From IMG/VR virus record IMGVR_UViG_3300050821_001596, positions 1 through 46,873 of that record: DNA of 46,873 bases; one strand, given 5' to 3'. The position numbers and the translations under genes are program-made. Below the pieces are notes generated by a model. It did no database searches and was not told where the DNA came from. It was given only the letters and a program-made list of their open reading frames with translations. This DNA comes from a virus. Below, in pieces: positions 40,823-46,873 of the stretch (positions are counted from its first letter, which is position 1; every line of letters starts with the position of its first letter).

Positions 40823-41107
40823 ATGAGTGAAGATGACTGGAGCAATCTACCCTACTGGCTGCCGAAGAAGATAATGGCTACCGGACTCACTGTTGAGCAA
40901 GTCGCTCACCGAACCGGAGTGAGCCGGACGATGATGTACATGTATCTCACCGATGAGGCCAGACCAAGCGAAGACACGATGCTGAAGCTGTGCCGCGTCA
41001 TCAAGGTTCCATTCGAAGAGGGACTGGCACAATACGTTCCACGCAAGAATGGCAGACCACGCGGAGCCAAGACGACCAAGGGTCTGACTGTGAGAGGGAG
41101 GCGCTGA
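40823..41107 (+). CDS. XRE-type helix-turn-helix regulator 1
   Basis: 94 residues. MATGLTVEQVAHRTGVSRTMMYMYLTDEA is a clear XRE helix-turn-helix, continued by EDTMLKLCRVIKVPF, and a basic tail (RKNGRPRGAKTTKG). A small DNA-binding regulator, with no peptidase domain. Strong AGGAGG site, directly below three promoters with operator-like repeats, so self-control is likely. Confidence 0.8.
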   Translation: MSEDDWSNLPYWLPKKIMATGLTVEQVAHRTGVSRTMMYMYLTDEARPSEDTMLKLCRVIKVPFEEGLAQYVPRKNGRPRGAKTTKGLTVRGRR

Positions 41108-41122
41108 CAATGGATGTTACAA

Positions 41123-41245
41123 ATGAGTGACCCGCTGAAGCCCGATCTGCCACTGCTGATGAAGCTCGGGTCCATCATAGTTCACACCGAGGAGATGATT
41201 TCTCCTAAAGGGCACCCAGTAGACATGGAAGCAATGCGCTGTTGA
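41123..41245 (+). CDS. Possible 40-residue protein
   Basis: ATG 41123 opens MSDPLKPDLPLLMKLGSIIV and stops at 41245, between the two XRE genes. Ribosome site weak. Its stop overlaps the next TTG. Confidence 0.3.
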   Translation: MSDPLKPDLPLLMKLGSIIVHTEEMISPKGHPVDMEAMRC

Positions 41246-41307
41246 GCAACGAAGACGTACAGCAGTGGATCAAATCTATGGGAGTATTCCTCCCTCTTAA
41301 ACGTTAA
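41242..41307 (+). CDS. Possible 21-residue remnant of an XRE gene
   Basis: TTG 41242 encodes MSNEDVQQWIKSMGVFLPLKR. The pattern S.E...WIK resembles the start of XRE regulator 2 (MSEANFSDWIK), so it may be a truncated copy. No clear ribosome site. Confidence 0.25.
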   Translation: MSNEDVQQWIKSMGVFLPLKR

Positions 41308-41316
41308 GGAGAACAG

Positions 41317-41544
41317 ATGTCCGAAGCAAATTTCAGTGATTGGATCAAGACCTTCTTGAAAGAGAAGAAGGCAGGATGGACCGGAGGCACTCTGGCCGAG
41401 CGCGCCCGTATCAGCCGCGCCGGAGCTTACAAATACATCACAGGTGAGCGTGTGCCCAACGAAACCGCGCTGAAGAAGATCGCCGCTGCATTGGAGATCG
41501 ACCGCGCATCGATGCCATCATTTACTCCCCGCCGCACCAAATAA
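41317..41544 (+). CDS. XRE-type helix-turn-helix regulator 2
   Basis: 75 residues with TLAERARISRAGAYKYITGERVP, an XRE helix-turn-helix, and TALKKIAAALEI as the last helix. Ribosome site AAGGAG. A smaller relative of regulator 1. Its 3' end overlaps a minus-strand gene by 27 bases. Confidence 0.8.
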   Translation: MSEANFSDWIKTFLKEKKAGWTGGTLAERARISRAGAYKYITGERVPNETALKKIAAALEIDRASMPSFTPRRTK

Positions 41545-41757
41545 TCCAGACAGGAACCGCGACAGCGCCGGGACCATAGGCCGCGTCCCTCTGTCGATCA
41601 CTTCAGCAGCTTCGCGGTCACACTCGCATTCCCACGAATCCCTAGAGCAGTACTGCTGCCCACAGCGCAGGCACTCGGACAGGTCTTCGTCTGAACACGC
41701 CCTGCCGCATGTTGGGCAATTTGTTTGGGCCGGGAATGCAACTACGTTGGTTGCCAT
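41518..41757 (-). CDS. Zinc-ribbon protein on the opposite strand
   Basis: 79 residues with CPTCGRAC, CLRCGQQYC and CECD: up to nine Cys suggest two zinc knuckles; the C-terminal helix is hydrophobic (LSRFLSGLFGAAG). The only minus-strand gene in the early block. Start ATG 41757 follows AGGATCGG. Converges on XRE regulator 2. Confidence 0.55.
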   Translation of the reverse strand: MATNVVAFPAQTNCPTCGRACSDEDLSECLRCGQQYCSRDSWECECDREAAEVIDRGTRPMVPALSRFLSGLFGAAGSK

Positions 41758-41866
41758 GAACCGATCCTACGCGTAGTTCAGAAATTAAACACATCCCACA
41801 AGACCGTTCACAAAGTCCTCTCGGACATTCCGCCAGTAATCGACGTAACGTCACCGAAGTTTAACT

Positions 41867-44593
41867 ATGAGCACACAGCCTGTTATTGCGGTCGCGCCAG
41901 CGCCGCCATCATTGCCCACACTCGACATCAAGAGTCTGAAGGGCTTCGCTCCGCAGATCGTCACCGATGGTGCGGGGTTGGCGAAGGTCGCCACATTCAT
42001 CGAGCGTATAGCCACGGGTCCGCGTCCAGCATGGAACAAACTTCCAACGCTCGGCCTCGATACTGAAACCAACATCACCGTTGACTTCTTCAACCGTCGC
42101 ATCCGCACCATTCAGGTCGGTGACTCGTTCGAACAATACTGCATTGACCTGCTCGCGTTCGCGGACGGCAACACAGAGAAGCTGATCGCGGCTCAAGGCT
42201 TCGATGGCAAGAACAGCGACATCTTCGCGCCAGTGAAAGACCTGCTGCGCCCGGTGCTCTGCTCAAACAAGTTCTTGAAGGTCGGGCAGAACCTACCGTT
42301 CGAATACGAAGTGCTGCGCTGGAATCTCGGGCTGCGCATCTGGTCGCTGTATTCCATCGACCTAGTGGAGCGCGTCATCAAGGCGGGTGCGCACTCGCTG
42401 AAAGATTACAAATACTTTTCGATGGCTGGGATTGCTGGACGCTACTTCGGCAAATCCATCGACAAGTCTTTGCAGCAGTCGTTCGACCTGAGCAGTCCAC
42501 TCACGCAAGAGCAAGTGGATTACGCCACGCTCGACACGTACCTGCCTCTCGCCGTCCGGCAGAAACAACTTCCGATCATCGAGAAGGATCGCCTCGTGGC
42601 CACGTGCCAGATCCAGAACGATGCCCTCGGCAGCTACACAGACATGCACATCCACGGCCAGCGAATGAACAGGCCGCGCTGGATGGAGCGCATCAACAAA
42701 TCGAAGCAGCGTTTGGTCGATACGCTGAAAGAGCTTGACACATATTTCATTCCAGTTGTTGGCAGCAAGGTCGAGGCGATGGACACCACTGTCCTCGAAA
42801 TGCTGGAAGCCAAGTGGAAGAGCTACGACATAGCAAGCGAAGAAGAGAAAGCGGCCTGCGCTGCGTACAAGCTCGTCTCGAATAAGAAAGAGCCGATGCG
42901 ACGCGCTGAACTGAAGGCAGCATTCCTTCAGTTGGAGCAGAATCGCCGCGATCTGAAGGCTGCCGCCCGCGTTACCCACGGGGAAGTCAGCAAGCGACAC
43001 ACCAAGACGAAGAACCTCGTCGTGAAGTGCGCTGGCGAAGCCCTCATCAATTACAACTCCGGCAAGCAACTGCTGGCCGCGTTCCAAAAGATGCGTGGAT
43101 TCACCACCATCGACGCGACCGACAAAGACACGCTGCTGAAGTACAACGACAAGCCGATGATTCAGGCGCTCCTGCGCTTGAGCAAGTTGAAGAAGGACAT
43201 CGGAACGTACGGCGAGCAGTGGACTAAAGAGTGGTCCACCAAGCCCTGCAAAGAAGAGGGCTGGTTGCATCCCGGCGATGGTCGGCTGCACTGCGTCTTC
43301 AATCAGCTTGAGGCAGAAACCGGAAGATCATCCTCATCGAAGCCCAACGCGCAGAACTTGCCGAAGGATGACGAGGTTCGGTTCTGCTTTATCGCGGACC
43401 CTCCGAACGAGAACATCCGCATTTCTGTCTGCTGCGACGCGGAGACCACTTGCATCACTGGCGACTACCTGTGCCAGAAGTGCGGTCTGCCATGCGAGAC
43501 GAAGGCTGAGGAATATGTAATCGGGACAATCGACATGAGCGGCGCGGAGCTACGCATCATTGCGGAGCTTGCCAACGCCGAATCATGGATCAGCGCATTC
43601 CGTAAAGGTCACGACGTTCACTCCGTTGGTACTGAAATCCTGTACCCAGAGAAGTGGCCGACGCTCACGATCAAATCGCTGATCTCGCCGCAAGGCTGGA
43701 CGATTGAGCACGTAAAGACCGAACGCATCCCGCTGATGAACGCAGATGGTTCTGCGGTCATTGGTAAGGATGGCAAACCAAAGACGGTCCCTCCGTGTGC
43801 CTACTTCGCACAGAACGCGAACGGTGAGTATCTCCGTCTGAAGTGCGACTGCCCTGAGCACAAGAAGTTGCGCGACGGCAACAAGGCCACGAACTTCTTG
43901 CTGGCATACGGCGGTGGTCCATCGGCACTGGCTGAGGCACTCGGCATCACGCCGGACGAAGCCAAGGTGCTGATGAAGCTGCACGAGTCAAAGTTCCCCG
44001 ACATATGGGGATATTTGAAGCGGAGCGGTGAGCAGGCCCGGTTCAAGAAGGAAGCACGCGACATGTACGGTCGCCGCCGATCCTTCCCTGATCCGACGTG
44101 GGATGGTGCGCGTGAGTTCTTCATTCAGGAACACGACGACCGCTTAGAACTTGACGAAGAGGACGCGGAAGCGAACCTCCTCGCATTTAAGAAGCGTGAA
44201 CTTCGTGAGCCTGACGAAGAGGAAGAATACAGGCTCACGCACCGCGATCCGAGCACGAAGGAAATCTCCTCGATGTACAAGGGGATGTTTGCTTCGATTG
44301 AACGGCGCGGCAAGAACATGAGCATTCAGGGAACGAATGCTTCCATCATCAAGCGCGCGATGGGCTGTGGCTTCGACAAAGATGGCAAGGGATACCTCTG
44401 GCACATCCTGCCGGAGTTCAAATGCAAAATCCTGAGCATGGTCCACGACGAACTCATCATCCAGTATCCGAAACGATTCGGCGACATTCCTTTTCACATG
44501 GTTGGCAACGCCTTCACAAGGGCGGCTGCCGAAGTGATGACGAAGGTGGTGATGGAATATGACGGAAATATAGGAAGCCACTGGCAGAAATGA
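41867..44593 (+). CDS. Family A DNA polymerase with 3'-5' exonuclease
   Basis: 908 residues. Exonuclease: LGLDTETN (D65, E67), VGQNLPFEYE, YATLDTYL. Polymerase: the RLHC/TGRSSSSKPNAQNLPK region, motif A DMSGAELRII (D556), motif B KATNFLLAYGG (K673), motif C MVHDELI (H860-D861-E862), all intact. Between TGR and motif A is a Cys cluster (about 522-544: CC, C, CQKC, C), and before motif B a second (CDCPEH, 660-665), suggesting a zinc site not usual in Pol I or T7 polymerase. It replicates the phage genome. No 5' nuclease domain. Confidence 0.9.
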   Translation: MSTQPVIAVAPAPPSLPTLDIKSLKGFAPQIVTDGAGLAKVATFIERIATGPRPAWNKLPTLGLDTETNITVDFFNRRIRTIQVGDSFEQYCIDLLAFADGNTEKLIAAQGFDGKNSDIFAPVKDLLRPVLCSNKFLKVGQNLPFEYEVLRWNLGLRIWSLYSIDLVERVIKAGAHSLKDYKYFSMAGIAGRYFGKSIDKSLQQSFDLSSPLTQEQVDYATLDTYLPLAVRQKQLPIIEKDRLVATCQIQNDALGSYTDMHIHGQRMNRPRWMERINKSKQRLVDTLKELDTYFIPVVGSKVEAMDTTVLEMLEAKWKSYDIASEEEKAACAAYKLVSNKKEPMRRAELKAAFLQLEQNRRDLKAAARVTHGEVSKRHTKTKNLVVKCAGEALINYNSGKQLLAAFQKMRGFTTIDATDKDTLLKYNDKPMIQALLRLSKLKKDIGTYGEQWTKEWSTKPCKEEGWLHPGDGRLHCVFNQLEAETGRSSSSKPNAQNLPKDDEVRFCFIADPPNENIRISVCCDAETTCITGDYLCQKCGLPCETKAEEYVIGTIDMSGAELRIIAELANAESWISAFRKGHDVHSVGTEILYPEKWPTLTIKSLISPQGWTIEHVKTERIPLMNADGSAVIGKDGKPKTVPPCAYFAQNANGEYLRLKCDCPEHKKLRDGNKATNFLLAYGGGPSALAEALGITPDEAKVLMKLHESKFPDIWGYLKRSGEQARFKKEARDMYGRRRSFPDPTWDGAREFFIQEHDDRLELDEEDAEANLLAFKKRELREPDEEEEYRLTHRDPSTKEISSMYKGMFASIERRGKNMSIQGTNASIIKRAMGCGFDKDGKGYLWHILPEFKCKILSMVHDELIIQYPKRFGDIPFHMVGNAFTRAAAEVMTKVVMEYDGNIGSHWQK

Positions 44594-44949
44594 CACCCTG
44601 CCGCGAGTGGTCTGGCCGCAAGAGCAAAGACGGATACGGTGAGCGGTTTTACAAGGGCAAGAAGAGACTCGCTCACCGCGTCGCGTTCTTTGAGAAGCAC
44701 GGTTACTGGCCTAAAGAGGTTGCTCACAAATGCCATAACCGTGCCTGCATCCGTCCTTCACATCTCAAGGACGCAACCCATACAGAAAACGTTCGGGAGA
44801 GTCCCGCTACCAAGCTGACGCTTGAGCAGGTAGAGGAGATTCGACGGAACTACACGGGCGCACGCGGAGAACGCATAGCAATTATGCGCGCGTACGACAT
44901 CAGCAGTTCGCAGTTCGGTCGAATTAAAAGAGGAGAGAGTTGGAAATGA
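44590..44949 (+). CDS. HNH endonuclease with C-terminal HTH
   Basis: 119 residues. LAHRVAFFEKHG, HKCHNRACIRPSHL and TENVRES are the HNH_3-type core. The tail LTLEQVEEIRRNYTG, then YDISSSQFGRIKRG is the usual DNA-binding helix-turn-helix repeat of such homing enzymes. It is fused by ATGA overlap to the polymerase stop. Fourth HNH in the window. Confidence 0.85.
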   Translation: MTPCREWSGRKSKDGYGERFYKGKKRLAHRVAFFEKHGYWPKEVAHKCHNRACIRPSHLKDATHTENVRESPATKLTLEQVEEIRRNYTGARGERIAIMRAYDISSSQFGRIKRGESWK

Positions 44950-45149
44950 CAAACGAAGAAACATTCCCCGAGCAGATCGGTTTCTCTATGGCTCCGTTCG
45001 GTTATGTGTTCACTCTAAACCGCTACCCGGACGGGGCCTACGGCTGTGGCGGACGTGATAGGTGCAACGCGAAGCACTGGCCGAACGTCGGCGAGAGCTT
45101 GGAAGACTTCAAGCTACGACTCGGAAGGCATGTCTATGCCGCGCATTGA
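44946..45149 (+). CDS. Small hypothetical protein
   Basis: 67 residues from ATG 44946, coupled to the HNH stop, behind AGGAGAG. GYVFTLNRYPDGAYGCGGR in the middle; no family. Confidence 0.55.
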   Translation: MTNEETFPEQIGFSMAPFGYVFTLNRYPDGAYGCGGRDRCNAKHWPNVGESLEDFKLRLGRHVYAAH

Positions 45150-45258
45150 ACCCATCTTTGCGTGGTACGACCTGTGGGTCGGATTCTTCTGGGACAGCAA
45201 GAAACGCAAGCTCTACTTCTTCCCTGTGCCCTGCATAGGACTGGTGATCCAACTATGA
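45136..45258 (+). CDS. Conserved-type small phage protein
   Basis: 40 residues, MPRIEPIFAWYDLWVGFFWD then KKRKLYFFPVPCIGLVIQL. This WYDLWVG..WD.K...LY..P.PC pattern is familiar in many phages with no known role. Overlaps the preceding gene by 14 bases and the next by four (ATGA). Confidence 0.6.
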   Translation: MPRIEPIFAWYDLWVGFFWDSKKRKLYFFPVPCIGLVIQL

Positions 45259-45599
45259 ACGATTTTGGAATTGACCTGAAGGGCAAGCACGGAGTTTTCA
45301 AAGAAGGAATCTTCTACTTGCCCAAGGCGTCTGCGAAGGCGCGCGAGTTTATTTGCGAAGGCGGCTCCGGCTGTGATCCAACAGTCGGCACTGGCCGCAA
45401 GCTCACGGGCAAGTGGGTGTCCGATGGAGCACGCGACACGATCAACTCTTACGACCTTGAGTATCTGCTGATCGACGGCGCAAAGGTGAAGCAGAAGGTC
45501 ACGGGCGATCCTGCCCCTGAGAAGCCAGCGCCGATGCCGGAACCAACGCCGGAGACAGCAGAGGACAAACCGCAGAAGAAGGTCAGGAGAAAGTTGTGA
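45255..45599 (+). CDS. Hypothetical protein with Pro-rich tail
   Basis: 114 residues. A folded N-terminal part with WVSDGARDTINSYDLEYLL and a Pro/Glu/Lys-rich disordered tail (PEPTPETAEDKPQKKVRRKL). No known domain; coupled at both ends. Confidence 0.55.
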   Translation: MNDFGIDLKGKHGVFKEGIFYLPKASAKAREFICEGGSGCDPTVGTGRKLTGKWVSDGARDTINSYDLEYLLIDGAKVKQKVTGDPAPEKPAPMPEPTPETAEDKPQKKVRRKL

Positions 45600-45793
45600 C
45601 AACCCCAACACATTTGCAATGCCCATACTGTCCGGCTCAATCCTACCCGACCGGACTGGAAAGATGGTTGGGCACCATCGGCGCTGTTGCTCAATTCTCG
45701 TGCCCTGCCAAGCACACTTTTTACACCAGACTGGAGACCAATGTACGGACATCAGCAAGTGCGCTTCCCTATCACATTGCCGACGCCGCCTGA
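45596..45793 (+). CDS. Small zinc-ribbon-like protein
   Basis: 65 residues from GTG 45596 (GTGA overlap). LQCPYCPAQS and FSCPAKHTFY give a CxxC..C..H pattern. Its 3' third overlaps the next gene by 53 bases. Confidence 0.45.
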   Translation: MTTPTHLQCPYCPAQSYPTGLERWLGTIGAVAQFSCPAKHTFYTRLETNVRTSASALPYHIADAA

Positions 45794-45989
45794 TGACATC
45801 ACGGCTCTGAACATCGCGTTTATCACCATGACATACGTTCTTTGGCACGGCTTCAATCCCAACAAGTATGTGGTTGGGTACTACTGCGCGAAATGCAGCA
45901 CCACGTTCTTCGGGACTGAGATCGAAGACCTGCACCACGCTTGCACCAAACAAATCAGAATTTCATTACGGGAGCCTTCATGCTGTTAG
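45741..45989 (+). CDS. Small cysteine-motif protein
   Basis: 82 residues from ATG 45741 behind GGAG. VVGYYCAKCSTTFFG and DLHHACT suggest a zinc ribbon (CxxC then HxxxC). No family; precedes dUTPase with a short overlap. Confidence 0.5.
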   Translation: MYGHQQVRFPITLPTPPDDITALNIAFITMTYVLWHGFNPNKYVVGYYCAKCSTTFFGTEIEDLHHACTKQIRISLREPSCC

Positions 45990-46492
45990 TTAAGAAACTT
46001 GATCCTCGCGCGATCACTCCGACCTGCGCTCATCCGGGCATGGATTTGGCCTACGATTTGTACGCGCTTGAGGATACCGTTCTAAAGCCGTTCGCCGTGA
46101 CAAAGGTGCGCACGGGGATTGCGGCGCTGCATACCCACAAATCGGGTGCGGATTACTGCCCTCCCAAGAAGGATGGTCTGCTGATCCGCGACCGGGGTTC
46201 AATGGCTGCCAAAGGCATCATGACCAGCGGCGGCGTAGTGGATGTTTACACGGGAGAAATCATCGTGCTGGCGACCCTCCTGCATGAGAACAGATCGCCG
46301 ACCGAGATGATCCAATACGGTGCATCCAACTACCATTGGGAGCACGTCAGCATTCCCGTTCAGATCATGGCCGGAGACAAGATCGCGCAGATGATCCCGA
46401 TGATGATCCTCACCAACGAGGACATCATCGTGGTCGAAGAACTCGCGGCCTGCGACCGTGGAGCGAATGCCTTCGGAAGCACTGGCCGATGA
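45980..46492 (+). CDS. dut: dUTPase (dUTP diphosphatase), trimeric type
   Basis: 170 residues from ATG 45980 behind GGGAG. Motif 1 AHPGMDLAYDLYA, motif 2 IRDRGSMAAKG, motif 3 GGVVDVYTGEI, motif 4 AGDKIAQMIP and a C-terminal RGANAFGSTG (motif 5) are all there. It hydrolyses dUTP to dUMP, keeping uracil out of viral DNA. Slightly longer than usual (~150) owing to a middle insert around LLHENRSPTEMIQYG. Confidence 0.88.
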   Translation: MLLVKKLDPRAITPTCAHPGMDLAYDLYALEDTVLKPFAVTKVRTGIAALHTHKSGADYCPPKKDGLLIRDRGSMAAKGIMTSGGVVDVYTGEIIVLATLLHENRSPTEMIQYGASNYHWEHVSIPVQIMAGDKIAQMIPMMILTNEDIIVVEELAACDRGANAFGSTGR

Positions 46493-46839
46493 TACGCCAC
46501 GGCGTAGCTCCGTTCTTGGAATGCAGCACTAAAGGCGACCGCCGCTTCAGCGCGTTCTGCGCAATCGTGAAGGGCGTGAGCATTGAGGAGCGATACCAGT
46601 TCGAGAAGATTTTCGCAGACGGCACCACGGGCTTGAATTGGCGTGAAGCAAAAGGCAGAGTCGCTGTCAATCAGGCGCAGGTTGCAAACCTGTACGGGCG
46701 ACTCTGGGACCGCTACATCGCAGAGCACCCCGAGCTTCTGGAAGTGCTCCGCAATGCAACTGGCCTGAGCGATATATTCGGTCAACCCAGCAGCGTATGC
46801 CAAGCGACCGAACTCTGGCGCATCCGCAACACCTTCTAA
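46489..46839 (+). CDS. Hypothetical protein
   Basis: 116 residues, ATGA-coupled to dut. C-terminal CQATELWRIRN and a helical middle (AQVANLYGRLWDRYI). A soluble protein of unknown role; last complete gene in the window. Confidence 0.55.
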   Translation: MIRHGVAPFLECSTKGDRRFSAFCAIVKGVSIEERYQFEKIFADGTTGLNWREAKGRVAVNQAQVANLYGRLWDRYIAEHPELLEVLRNATGLSDIFGQPSSVCQATELWRIRNTF

Positions 46840-46873
46840 AACATCCGCCGCTTCTTCTTTACTTCACCAGATA

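Noticed and set aside
42362-43291. 309-codon minus-strand frame opposite DNA polymerase
   Set aside because: Polymerase motifs on the other strand are intact; the frame has no start signal.
1-46873. CRISPR array, insertion sequence or integrase/attachment site
   Set aside because: No regularly spaced repeats, no transposase or recombinase motifs, and no tRNA-end duplication were seen; the 26-base repeat has only two copies.

Overview
The window is most of a tailed double-stranded DNA phage (or prophage) genome, to judge from a complete head-and-tail morphogenesis set: small and large terminase, portal, scaffold, major capsid, connectors, tail terminator, tail tube, frameshifted tail chaperones, a 1132-residue tape measure, a tail hub and fibres. 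The long tape measure, the tail-tube gene and the absence of a sheath gene indicate a siphovirus-type tail. The host is not identifiable. Promoters fit the bacterial sigma-70 consensus (TTGACA, 17 bp, TATAAT-like), ribosome sites are purine-rich GGAG types, and the base composition is moderately GC-rich. I see no integrase, endolysin, primase or helicase, so lifestyle and lysis are only partly covered. Unless stated otherwise, names rest on motifs and gene order, not on database searches.

Layout. (1) Positions 1-7558 read rightward: the end of a glycosyltransferase, an HNH endonuclease, a UDP-GlcNAc 2-epimerase, two more glycosyltransferases, then after a strong promoter (3471) several small genes, an FmdB-like zinc ribbon and a Clp-type AAA+ ATPase, closed by a terminator (6129-6179). 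A MarR-type regulator on the minus strand (6183-6665) sits back to back with a promoter serving a membrane protein. (2) A bidirectional terminator (7584-7620) separates this from a very long leftward late block, 38361 down to 7634. In transcription order it holds small proteins, terminase, a SprT-like protease, a glycosyltransferase, portal, scaffold, capsid, connectors, a large tail fibre, tail tube, chaperones, tape measure, tail tip and fibres, a phosphoesterase, a dNMP kinase, and small membrane proteins that may act in lysis. (3) Positions 38712-39523 hold four minus-strand tRNA genes with encoded CCA (Ala, Gln, Asn, Thr). (4) 39524-40820 is a mostly noncoding control region with a leftward promoter, rightward tandem promoters and several palindromes. 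(5) 40340-46839 reads rightward and looks like the early region: two XRE-type regulators, a family A DNA polymerase, an HNH endonuclease, small proteins and a dUTPase, with tightly overlapping ATGA/GTGA junctions.

How the parts fit together. The early rightward genes handle replication and nucleotide pools (polymerase, dUTPase; the dNMP kinase is in the late block). The two XRE proteins are natural candidates to choose between the divergent promoters. The late block builds the virion, and hairpins after several structural genes probably tune their relative amounts. The sugar-nucleotide epimerase and four glycosyltransferase-like genes suggest glycosylation of virion protein, DNA or the host surface, but the target cannot be read from sequence. 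Points of most interest are the TTTTTTC frameshift site in the tail chaperones, a shared leader upstream of the capsid and tail-tube genes, cysteine clusters inserted in the DNA polymerase palm, a tail-fibre gene lodged between connector and tail-terminator genes, a promoter-hairpin-CTG-start arrangement at 13.0-13.1 kb, and an unannotated -1-frame coding stretch at 7634-7750.
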